A stretch of 64,000 bases of DNA, taken from the NCBI GenBank assembly GCA_964036665.1, contig OZ038529.1, forward strand, positions 14,516,060 through 14,580,059. The letters are read 5' to 3'. The notes beneath the pieces are model-generated. The model was given only the letters and a program-made list of their open reading frames with translations, made no database searches and had not been told where the DNA came from. Position numbers and translations under genes: made by a program. Below, piece after piece: positions 21,401 through 33,704 of the stretch (position 1 is its first letter; each line of letters starts with the position of its first letter). The stretch comes from Gordius sp. MW1. Its lineage: Eukaryota > Nematomorpha > Gordioida > Gordea > Gordiidae.

Positions 21401-24400
21401 TTATGTCCTTGTTAGGATCTCGATAAGAAATTTTGACGGGGGGAAGTCTTAAATTGAGAGATATTAAAATTTTCGTGTTGCGTTTAGATTGTTTCAATTT
21501 CGCTTTTTAAGCGTGTCTCTAGTTTTTGTGAAACAAGCTCTATGCGATCGTGATTTAAAGTTAATATTTTTTGATGAGTGATCAAAAAAAATTTTTTCAC
21601 GGAATTTACCTCTGATATCGAAAATTTTCATGAGGGGTATATGGTTGAACAAAAAAGTTGAAAAACTTTTGAGATCAAAAAAAATATTTTTTTTCATATT
21701 CTTTCGAAAGGGGGCTGAAAAAATCTTTAACAGTTAGTAAATAATCATAGCATTATGTCCTTGTTAGGATTTCGATAAGAAATTTTGCACGGGGGGAAGT
21801 CTTAAATTGAGAGATATTAAAATTTTCGTGTTGCGTTTAGATTGTTTCAATATCGCTTTTTAAGCGTGTCTCTAGTTTTTGTGAAACAAGCTCTATGCGA
21901 TCGTGATTTAAAGTTAATGTTTTTTGATGGATCAAAAAAAAGTTTTCACGGAATTTACCTCTGATATCGAAAATTTTCATGAGGGGTATATGGTTGAACA
22001 AAAAAGTTGAAAAACTTTTTAGATCGAAAAAAATATTTTTTTTCATATTCTTTCGAAAGGGGGCTGAAAAAATCTTTAACAGTTAGTAAATATTCTTAGC
22101 ATTATGTCCTTGTTAGGATCTCGATAAGAAATTTTGACGGGGGGAAGTCTTAAATTGAGAGATATTAAAATTTTCGTGTTGCGTTTAGATTGTTTCAATT
22201 TCGCTTTTTAAGCGTGTCTCTAGTTTTTGTGAAACAAGCTCTATGCGATCGTGATTTAAAGTTAATATTTTTTGATGAGTGATCAAAAAAAATTTTTTCA
22301 CGGAATTTACCTCTGATATCGAAAATTTTCATGAGGGGTATATGGTTAAACAAAAAAGTTGAAAAACTTTTGAGATCAAAAAAAATATTTTTTTTCATAT
22401 TCTTTCGAAAGGGGGCTGAAAAAATCTTTAACAGTTAGTAAATATTCTTAGCATTATGTCCTTGTTAGGATCTCGATAAGAAATTTTGCACGGGGGGAAG
22501 TCTTAAATTGAGAGATATTAAAATTTTCGTGTTGCGTTTAGATTGTTTCAATTTCGCTTTTTAAGCGTGTCTCTAGTTTTTGTGAAACAAGCTCTATGCG
22601 ATCGTGATTAAAAGTTAATATTTTTTGATGAGTGATCAAAAAAAAATTTTTCACGGAATTTACCTCTGATATCGAAAATTTTCATGAGGGGTATATGGTT
22701 GAACAAAAAAGTTGAAAAACTTTTGAGATCAAAAAAAATATTTTTTTTCATATTCTTTCGAAAGGGGGCTGAAAAAATCTTTAACAGTTAGTAAATAATC
22801 ATAGCATTATGTCCTTGTTAGGATCTCGATAAGAAATTTTGCACGGGGGGAAGTCTTAAATTGAGAGATATTAAAATTTTCGTGTTGCGTTTAGATTGTT
22901 TCAATATCGCTTTTTAAGCGTGTCTCTAGTTTTTGTGAAACAAGCTCTATGCGATCGTGATTTAAAGTTAATGTTTTTTGATGAGTGATCAAAAAAAATT
23001 TTTTCACGGAATTTACCTCTGATATCGAAAATTTTCATGAGGGGTATATGGTTGAACAAAAAAGTTGAAAAACTTTTTAGATCGAAAAAAATATTTTTTT
23101 TCATATTCTTTCGAAAGGGGGCTGAAAAAATCTTTAACGGTTAGTAAATATTCTTAGCATTATGTCCTTGTTAGGATCTCGATAAGAAATTTTAACGGGG
23201 GGAAGTCTTAAATTGAGAGATATTAAAATTTTCGTGTTGCGTTTAGATTGTTTCAATTTCGCTTTTTAGAATTTACCTCTGATATCGAAAATTTTCATGA
23301 GGGGTATATGGTTGAACAAAAAAGTTGAAAAACTTTTGAGATCAAAAAAAATATTTTTTTTCATATTCTTTCGAAAGGGGGCTGAAAAAATCTTTAACAG
23401 TTAGTAAATAATCATAGCATTATGTCCTTGTTAGGATTTCGATAAGAAATTTTGCACGGGGGGAAGTCTTAAATTGAGAGATATTAAAATTTTCATGTTG
23501 CGTTTAGATTGTTTCAATTTCGCTTTTTAAGCGTGTCTCTAGTTTTTGTGAAACAAGCTCTATGCGATCGTGATTTAAAGTTAATATTTTTTGATGAGTG
23601 ATCAAAAAAAATTTTTTCAGGGAATTTACCTCTGATATCGAAAATTTTCATGAGGGGTATATGGTTGAACAAAAAAGTTGAAAAACTTTTGAGATCAAAA
23701 AAAATATTTTTTTTCATATTCTTTCGAAAGGGGGCTGAAAAAATCTTTAACAGTTAGTAAATAATCATAGCATTATGTCCTTGTTAGGATCTCGATAAGA
23801 AATTTTGCACGGGGGGAAGTCTTAAATTGAGAGATATTAAAATTTTCGTGTTGCGTTTAGATTGTTTCAATATCGCTTTTTAAGCGTGTCTCTAGTTTTT
23901 GTGAAACAAGCTCTATGCGATCGTGATTTAAAGTTAATGTTTTTTGATGAGTGATCAAAAAAAAATTTTTCACGGAATTTACCTCTGATATCGAAAATTT
24001 TCATGAGGGGTATATGGTTGAACAAAAAAGTTGAAAAACTTTTTAGATCGAAAAAAATATTTTTTTTCATATTCTTTCGAAAGGGGGCTGAAAAAATCTT
24101 TAACAGTTAGTAAATATTCTTAGCATTATGTCCTTGTTAGGATCTCGATAAGAAATTTTGACGGGGGGAAGTCTTAAATTGAGAGATATTAAAATTTTCG
24201 TGTTGCGTTTAGATTGTTTCAATTTCGCTTTTTAAGCGTGTCTCTAGTTTTTGTGAAACAAGCTCTATGCGATCGTGATTTAAAGTTAATATTTTTTGAT
24301 GAGTGATCAAAAAAAATTTTTTCACGGAATTTACCTCTGATATCGAAAATTTTCATGAGGGGTATATGGTTGAACAAAAAAGTTGAAAAACTTTTGAGAT

Positions 24401-27400
24401 CAAAAAAAATATTTTTTTTCATATTCTTTCGAAAGGGGGCTGAAAAAATCTTTAACAGTTAGTAAATAATCATAGCATTATGTCCTTGTTAGGATCTCGA
24501 TAAGAAATTTTGCACGGGGGGAAGTCTTAAATTGAGAGATATTAAAATTTTCGTGTTGCGTTTAGATTGTTTCAATATCGCTTTTTAAGCGTGTCTCTAG
24601 TTTTTGTGAAACAAGCTCTATGCGATCGTGATTTAAAGTTAATGTTTTTTGATGAGTGATCAAAAAAAATTTTTTCACGGAATTTACCTCTGATATCGAA
24701 AATTTTCATGAGGGGTATATGGTTGAACAAAAAAGTTGAAAAACTTTTTAGATCGAAAAAAATATTTTTTTTCATATTCTTTCGAAAGGGGGCTGAAAAA
24801 ATCTTTAACGGTTAGTAAATATTCTTAGCATTATGTCCTTGTTAGGATCTCGATAAGAAATTTTAACGGGGGGAAGTCTTAAATTGAGAGATATTAAAAT
24901 TTTCGTGTTGCGTTTAGATTGTTTCAATTTCGCTTTTTAGAATTTACCTCTGATATCGAAAATTTTCATGAGGGGTATATGGTTGAACAAAAAAGTTGAA
25001 AAACTTTTGAGATCAAAAAAAATATTTTTTTTCATATTCTTTCAAAAGGGGGCTGAAAAAATCTTTAACAGTTAGTAAATAATCATAGCATTATGTCCTT
25101 GTTAGGATCTCGATAAGAAATTTTGCACGGGGGGAAGTCTTAAATTGAGAGATATTAAAATTTTCGTGTTGCGTTTAGATTGTTTCAATATCGCTTTTTA
25201 AGCGTGTCTCTAGTTTTTGTGAAACAAGCTCTATGCGATCGTGATTTAAAGTTAATGTTTTTTGATGAGTGATCAAAAAAAAATTTTTCACGGAATTTAC
25301 CTCTGATATCGAAAATTTTCATGAGGGGTATATGGTTGAACAAAAAAGTTGAAAAACTTTTTAGATCGAAAAAAATATTTTTTTTCATATTCTTTCGAAA
25401 GGGGGCTGAAAAAATCTTTAACAGTTAGTAAATATTCTTAGCATTATGTCCTTGTTAGGATCTCGATAAGAAATTTTGACGGGGGGAAGTCTTAAATTGA
25501 GATATATTAAAATTTTCGTGTTGCGTTTAGATTGTTTCAATTTCGCTTTTTAAGCGTGTCTCTAGTTTTTGTGAAACAAGCTCTATGCGATCGTGATTTA
25601 AAGTTAATATTTTTTGATGAGTGATCAAAAAAAATTTTTTCACGGAATTTACCTCTGATATCGAAAATTTTCATGAGGGGTATATGGTTGAACAAAAAAG
25701 TTGAAAAACTTTTGAGATCAAAAAAAATATTTTTTTTCATATTCTTTCGAAAGGGGGCTGAAAAAATCTTTAACAGTTAGTAAATAATCATAGCATTATG
25801 TCCTTGTTAGGATTTCGATAAGAAATTTTGCACGGGGGGAAGTCTTAAATTGAGAGATATTAAAATTTTCGTGTTGCGTTTAGATTGTTTCAATATCGCT
25901 TTTTAAGCGTGTCTCTAGTTTTTGTGAAACAAGCTCTATGCGATCGTGATTTAAAGTTAATGTTTTTTGATGGATCAAAAAAAAGTTTTCACGGAATTTA
26001 CCTCTGATATCGAAAATTTTCATGAGGGGTATATGGTTGAACAAAAAAGTTGAAAAACTTTTTAGATCGAAAAAAATATTTTTTTTCATATTCTTTCGAA
26101 AGGGGGCTGAAAAAATCTTTAACAGTTAGTAAATATTCTTAGCATTATGTCCTTGTTAGGATCTCGATAAGAAATTTTGACGGGGGGAAGTCTTAAATTG
26201 AGAGATATTAAAATTTTCGTGTTGCGTTTAGATTGTTTCAATTTCGCTTTTTAAGCGTGTCTCTAGTTTTTGTGAAACAAGCTCTATGCGATCGTGATTT
26301 AAAGTTAATATTTTTTGATGAGTGATCAAAAAAAATTTTTTCACGGAATTTACCTCTGATATCGAAAATTTTCATGAGGGGTATATGGTTAAACAAAAAA
26401 GTTGAAAAACTTTTGAGATCAAAAAAAATATTTTTTTTCATATTCTTTCGAAAGGGGGCTGAAAAAATCTTTAACAGTTAGTAAATATTCTTAGCATTAT
26501 GTCCTTGTTAGGATCTCGATAAGAAATTTTGCACGGGGGGAAGTCTTAAATTGAGAGATATTAAAATTTTCGTGTTGCGTTTAGATTGTTTCAATTTCGC
26601 TTTTTAAGCGTGTCTCTAGTTTTTGTGAAACAAGCTCTATGCGATCGTGATTTAAAGTTAATATTTTTTGATGAGTGATCAAAAAAAAATTTTTCACGGA
26701 ATTTACCTCTGATATCGAAAATTTTCATGAGGGGTATATGGTTGAACAAAAAAGTTGAAAAACTTTTGAGATCAAAAAAAATATTTTTTTTCATATTCTT
26801 TCGAAAGGGGGCTGAAAAAATCTTTAACAGTTAGTAAATAATCATAGCATTATGTCCTTGTTAGGATCTCGATAAGAAATTTTGCACGGGGGGAAGTCTT
26901 AAATTGAGAGATATTAAAATTTTCGTGTTGCGTTTAGATTGTTTCAATATCGCTTTTTAAGCGTGTCTCTAGTTTTTGTGAAACAAGCTCTATGCGATCG
27001 TGATTTAAAGTTAATGTTTTTTGATGAGTGATCAAAAAAAATTTTTTCACGGAATTTACCTCTGATATCGAAAATTTTCATGAGGGGTATATGGTTGAAC
27101 AAAAAAGTTGAAAAACTTTTTAGATCGAAAAAAATATTTTTTTTCATATTCTTTCGAAAGGGGGCTGAAAAAATCTTTAACGGTTAGTAAATATTCTTAG
27201 CATTATGTCCTTGTTAGGATCTCGATAAGAAATTTTAACGGGGGGAAGTCTTAAATTGAGAGATATTAAAATTTTCGTGTTGCGTTTAGATTGTTTCAAT
27301 TTCGCTTTTTAGAATTTACCTCTGATATCGAAAATTTTCATGAGGGGTATATGGTTGAACAAAAAAGTTGAAAAACTTTTGAGATCAAAAAAAATATTTT

Positions 27401-27556
27401 TTTTCATATTCTTTCGAAAGGGGGCTGAAAAAATCTTTAACAGTTAGTAAATAATCATAGCATTATGTCCTTGTTAGGATTTCGATAAGAAATTTTGCAC
27501 GGGGGGAAGTCTTAAATTGAGAGATATTAAAATTTTCATGTTGCGTTTAGATTGTT

Positions 27557-30500
27557 TCAATTTCGCTTTTTAAGCGTGTCTCTAGTTTTTGTGAAACAAG
27601 CTCTATGCGATCGTGATTTAAAGTTAATATTTTTTGATGAGTGATCAAAAAAAATTTTTTCAGGGAATTTACCTCTGATATCGAAAATTTTCATGAGGGG
27701 TATATGGTTGAACAAAAAAGTTGAAAAACTTTTGAGATCAAAAAAAATATTTTTTTTCATATTCTTTCGAAAGGGGGCTGAAAAAATCTTTAACAGTTAG
27801 TAAATAATCATAGCATTATGTCCTTGTTAGGATCTCGATAAGAAATTTTGCACGGGGGGAAGTCTTAAATTGAGAGATATTAAAATTTTCGTGTTGCGTT
27901 TAGATTGTTTCAATATCGCTTTTTAAGCGTGTCTCTAGTTTTTGTGAAACAAGCTCTATGCGATCGTGATTTAAAGTTAATGTTTTTTGATGAGTGATCA
28001 AAAAAAAATTTTTCACGGAATTTACCTCTGATATCGAAAATTTTCATGAGGGGTATATGGTTGAACAAAAAAGTTGAAAAACTTTTGAGATCAAAAAAAA
28101 TATTTTTTTTCATATTCTTTCGAAAGGGGGCTGAAAAAATCTTTAACAGTTAGTAAATAATCATAGCATTATGTCCTTGTTAGGATCTCGATAAGAAATT
28201 TTGACGGGGGGAAGTCTTAAATTGAGAGATATTAAAATTTTCGTGTTGCGTTTAGATTGTTTCAATTTCGCTTTTTAAGCGTGTCTCTAGTTTTTGTGAA
28301 ACAAGCTCTATGCGATCGTGATTTAAAGTTAATGTTTTTTGATGGATCAAAAAAAAATTTTTCACGGAATTTACCTCTGATATCGAAAATTTTCATGAGG
28401 GGTATATGGTTGAACAAAAAAGTTGAAAAACTTTTTAGATCGAAAAAAATATTTTTTTTCATATTCTTTCGAAAGGGGGCTGAAAAAATCTTTAACAGTT
28501 AGTAAATATTCTTAGCATTATGTCCTTGTTAGGATCTCGATAAGAAATTTTGACGGGGGGAAGTCTTAAATTGAGAGATATTAAAATTTTCGTGTTGCGT
28601 TTAGATTGTTTCAATTTCGCTTTTTAAGCGTGTCTCTAGTTTTTGTGAAACAAGCTCTATGCGATCGTGATTTAAAGTTAATATTTTTTGATGAGTGATC
28701 AAAAAAAATTTTTTCACGGAATTTACCTCTGATATCGAAAATTTTCATGAGGGGTATATGGTTGAACAAAAAAGTTGAAAAACTTTTGAGATCAAAAAAA
28801 ATATTTTTTTTCATATTCTTTCGAAAGGGGGCTGAAAAAATCTTTAACAGTTAGTAAATAATCATAGCATTATGTCCTTGTTAGGATTTCGATAAGAAAT
28901 TTTGCACGGGGGGAAGTCTTAAATTGAGAGATATTAAAATTTTCGTGTTGCGTTTAGATTGTTTCAATATCGCTTTTTAAGCGTGTCTCTAGTTTTTGTG
29001 AAACAAGCTCTATGCGATCGTGATTTAAAGTTAATGTTTTTTGATGGATCAAAAAAAAGTTTTCACGGAATTTACCTCTGATATCGAAAATTTTCATGAG
29101 GGGTATATGGTTGAACAAAAAAGTTGAAAAACTTTTTAGATCGAAAAAAATATTTTTTTTCATATTCTTTCGAAAGGGGGCTGAAAAAATCTTTAACAGT
29201 TAGTAAATATTCTTAGCATTATGTCCTTGTTAGGATCTCGATAAGAAATTTTGACGGGGGGAAGTCTTAAATTGAGAGATATTAAAATTTTCGTGTTGCG
29301 TTTAGATTGTTTCAATTTCGCTTTTTAAGCGTGTCTCTAGTTTTTGTGAAACAAGCTCTATGCGATCGTGATTTAAAGTTAATATTTTTTGATGAGTGAT
29401 CAAAAAAAATTTTTTCACGGAATTTACCTCTGATATCGAAAATTTTCATGAGGGGTATATGGTTAAACAAAAAAGTTGAAAAACTTTTGAGATCAAAAAA
29501 AATATTTTTTTTCATATTCTTTCGAAAGGGGGCTGAAAAAATCTTTAACAGTTAGTAAATATTCTTAGCATTATGTCCTTGTTAGGATCTCGATAAGAAA
29601 TTTTGCACGGGGGGAAGTCTTAAATTGAGAGATATTAAAATTTTCGTGTTGCGTTTAGATTGTTTCAATTTCGCTTTTTAAGCGTGTCTCTAGTTTTTGT
29701 GAAACAAGCTCTATGCGATCGTGATTTAAAGTTAATATTTTTTGATGAGTGATCAAAAAAAAATTTTTCACGGAATTTACCTCTGATATCGAAAATTTTC
29801 ATGAGGGGTATATGGTTGAACAAAAAAGTTGAAAAACTTTTGAGATCAAAAAAAATATTTTTTTTCATATTCTTTCGAAAGGGGGCTGAAAAAATCTTTA
29901 ACAGTTAGTAAATAATCATAGCATTATGTCCTTGTTAGGATCTCGATAAGAAATTTTGCACGGGGGGAAGTCTTAAATTGAGAGATATTAAAATTTTCGT
30001 GTTGCGTTTAGATTGTTTCAATATCGCTTTTTAAGCGTGTCTCTAGTTTTTGTGAAACAAGCTCTATGCGATCGTGATTTAAAGTTAATGTTTTTTGATG
30101 AGTGATCAAAAAAAAATTTTTCACGGAATTTACCTCTGATATCGAAAATTTTCATGAGGGGTATATGGTTGAACAAAAAAGTTGAAAAACTTTTTAGATC
30201 GAAAAAAATATTTTTTTTCATATTCTTTCGAAAGGGGGCTGAAAAAATCTTTAACGGTTAGTAAATATTCTTAGCATTATGTCCTTGTTAGGATCTCGAT
30301 AAGAAATTTTAACGGGGGGAAGTCTTAAATTGAGAGATATTAAAATTTTCGTGTTGCGTTTAGATTGTTTCAATTTCGCTTTTTAGAATTTACCTCTGAT
30401 ATCGAAAATTTTCATGAGGGGTATATGGTTGAACAAAAAAGTTGAAAAACTTTTGAGATCAAAAAAAATATTTTTTTTCATATTCTTTCGAAAGGGGGCT

Positions 30501-30630
30501 GAAAAAATCTTTAACAGTTAGTAAATAATCATAGCATTATGTCCTTGTTAGGATTTCGATAAGAAATTTTGCACGGGGGGAAGTCTTAAATTGAGAGATA
30601 TTAAAATTTTCATGTTGCGTTTAGATTGTT
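27557..30630 (+). repeat. 3074-bp higher-order repeat unit, copy 1
   Basis: Nine monomers starting near 27557, 27910, 28262, 28611, 28963, 29312, 29665, 30018 and 30371; the last is the 92-bp-deleted form. Monomer types and spacing match the next copy one for one. Small differences include ttttgatcaaaaaaaaattttt versus the one-A-shorter form in the second monomer. Confidence 0.9.
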
Positions 30631-33600
30631 TCAATTTCGCTTTTTAAGCGTGTCTCTAGTTTTTGTGAAACAAGCTCTATGCGATCGTGATTTAAAGTTA
30701 ATATTTTTTGATGAGTGATCAAAAAAAATTTTTTCAGGGAATTTACCTCTGATATCGAAAATTTTCATGAGGGGTATATGGTTGAACAAAAAAGTTGAAA
30801 AACTTTTGAGATCAAAAAAAATATTTTTTTTCATATTCTTTCGAAAGGGGGCTGAAAAAATCTTTAACAGTTAGTAAATAATCATAGCATTATGTCCTTG
30901 TTAGGATCTCGATAAGAAATTTTGCACGGGGGGAAGTCTTAAATTGAGAGATATTAAAATTTTCGTGTTGCGTTTAGATTGTTTCAATATCGCTTTTTAA
31001 GCGTGTCTCTAGTTTTTGTGAAACAAGCTCTATGCGATCGTGATTTAAAGTTAATGTTTTTTGATGAGTGATCAAAAAAAATTTTTTCACGGAATTTACC
31101 TCTGATATCGAAAATTTTCATGAGGGGTATATGGTTGAACAAAAAAGTTGAAAAACTTTTGAGATCAAAAAAAATATTTTTTTTCATATTCTTTCGAAAG
31201 GGGGCTGAAAAAATCTTTAACAGTTAGTAAATAATCATAGCATTATGTCCTTGTTAGGATCTCGATAAGAAATTTTGACGGGGGGAAGTCTTAAATTGAG
31301 AGATATTAAAATTTTCGTGTTGCGTTTAGATTGTTTCAATTTCGCTTTTTAAGCGTGTCTCTAGTTTTTGTGAAACAAGCTCTATGCGATCGTGATTTAA
31401 AGTTAATGTTTTTTGATGGATCAAAAAAAAATTTTTCACGGAATTTACCTCTGATATCGAAAATTTTCATGAGGGGTATATGGTTGAACAAAAAAGTTGA
31501 AAAACTTTTTAGATCGAAAAAAATATTTTTTTTCATATTCTTTCGAAAGGGGGCTGAAAAAATCTTTAACAGTTAGTAAATATTCTTAGCATTATGTCCT
31601 TGTTAGGATCTCGATAAGAAATTTTGACGGGGGGAAGTCTTAAATTGAGAGATATTAAAATTTTCGTGTTGCGTTTAGATTGTTTCAATTTCGCTTTTTA
31701 AGCGTGTCTCTAGTTTTTGTGAAACAAGCTCTATGCGATCGTGATTTAAAGTTAATATTTTTTGATGAGTGATCAAAAAAAATTTTTTCACGGAATTTAC
31801 CTCTGATATCGAAAATTTTCATGAGGGGTATATGGTTGAACAAAAAAGTTGAAAAACTTTTGAGATCAAAAAAAATATTTTTTTTCATATTCTTTCGAAA
31901 GGGGGCTGAAAAAATCTTTAACAGTTAGTAAATAATCATAGCATTATGTCCTTGTTAGGATTTCGATAAGAAATTTTGCACGGGGGGAAGTCTTAAATTG
32001 AGAGATATTAAAATTTTCGTGTTGCGTTTAGATTGTTTCAATATCGCTTTTTAAGCGTGTCTCTAGTTTTTGTGAAACAAGCTCTATGCGATCGTGATTT
32101 AAAGTTAATGTTTTTTGATGGATCAAAAAAAAGTTTTCACGGAATTTACCTCTGATATCGAAAATTTTCATGAGGGGTATATGGTTGAACAAAAAAGTTG
32201 AAAAACTTTTTAGATCGAAAAAAATATTTTTTTTCATATTCTTTCGAAAGGGGGCTGAAAAAATCTTTAACAGTTAGTAAATATTCTTAGCATTATGTCC
32301 TTGTTAGGATCTCGATAAGAAATTTTGACGGGGGGAAGTCTTAAATTGAGAGATATTAAAATTTTCGTGTTGCGTTTAGATTGTTTCAATTTCGCTTTTT
32401 AAGCGTGTCTCTAGTTTTTGTGAAACAAGCTCTATGCGATCGTGATTTAAAGTTAATATTTTTTGATGAGTGATCAAAAAAAATTTTTTCACGGAATTTA
32501 CCTCTGATATCGAAAATTTTCATGAGGGGTATATGGTTAAACAAAAAAGTTGAAAAACTTTTGAGATCAAAAAAAATATTTTTTTTCATATTCTTTCGAA
32601 AGGGGGCTGAAAAAATCTTTAACAGTTAGTAAATATTCTTAGCATTATGTCCTTGTTAGGATCTCGATAAGAAATTTTGCACGGGGGGAAGTCTTAAATT
32701 GAGAGATATTAAAATTTTCGTGTTGCGTTTAGATTGTTTCAATTTCGCTTTTTAAGCGTGTCTCTAGTTTTTGTGAAACAAGCTCTATGCGATCGTGATT
32801 TAAAGTTAATATTTTTTGATGAGTGATCAAAAAAAAATTTTTCACGGAATTTACCTCTGATATCGAAAATTTTCATGAGGGGTATATGGTTGAACAAAAA
32901 AGTTGAAAAACTTTTGAGATCAAAAAAAATATTTTTTTTCATATTCTTTCGAAAGGGGGCTGAAAAAATCTTTAACAGTTAGTAAATAATCATAGCATTA
33001 TGTCCTTGTTAGGATCTCGATAAGAAATTTTGCACGGGGGGAAGTCTTAAATTGAGAGATATTAAAATTTTCGTGTTGCGTTTAGATTGTTTCAATATCG
33101 CTTTTTAAGCGTGTCTCTAGTTTTTGTGAAACAAGCTCTATGCGATCGTGATTTAAAGTTAATGTTTTTTGATGAGTGATCAAAAAAAATTTTTTCACGG
33201 AATTTACCTCTGATATCGAAAATTTTCATGAGGGGTATATGGTTGAACAAAAAAGTTGAAAAACTTTTTAGATCGAAAAAAATATTTTTTTTCATATTCT
33301 TTCGAAAGGGGGCTGAAAAAATCTTTAACGGTTAGTAAATATTCTTAGCATTATGTCCTTGTTAGGATCTCGATAAGAAATTTTAACGGGGGGAAGTCTT
33401 AAATTGAGAGATATTAAAATTTTCGTGTTGCGTTTAGATTGTTTCAATTTCGCTTTTTAGAATTTACCTCTGATATCGAAAATTTTCATGAGGGGTATAT
33501 GGTTGAACAAAAAAGTTGAAAAACTTTTGAGATCAAAAAAAATATTTTTTTTCATATTCTTTCGAAAGGGGGCTGAAAAAATCTTTAACAGTTAGTAAAT

Positions 33601-33704
33601 AATCATAGCATTATGTCCTTGTTAGGATTTCGATAAGAAATTTTGCACGGGGGGAAGTCTTAAATTGAGAGATATTAAAATTTTCATGTTGCGTTTAGAT
33701 TGTT
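30631..33704 (+). repeat. 3074-bp higher-order repeat unit, copy 2
   Basis: A tandem repeat of the preceding nine-monomer unit with identical monomer spacing. The next block (from 33705) begins with the same marked monomer but departs from the order after two monomers. Confidence 0.9.

Larger units (their letters stand above)
18416..33704 (+). repeat. Higher-order repeat domain
   Basis: Four consecutive blocks, each starting with a monomer marked by ttttcaggga (18416, 23514, 27557, 30631) and each ending with the 92-bp-deleted monomer. Their lengths are 5098, 4043, 3074 and 3074 bp, or 15, 12, 9 and 9 monomers. The shorter blocks are the longer one with three monomers removed at a time, in the same monomer order. 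Private markers such as tttttgatggatc (five bases shorter), ggttaaac and gatttcgataag keep their places. This is a classical higher-order repeat made by repeated unequal exchange. Confidence 0.9.

Noticed and set aside
18416..33704. Assembly artefact creating the repeated blocks.
   Set aside because: Cannot be excluded from sequence alone. However, the blocks differ by whole monomers and by small substitutions, as expected of real higher-order repeats.
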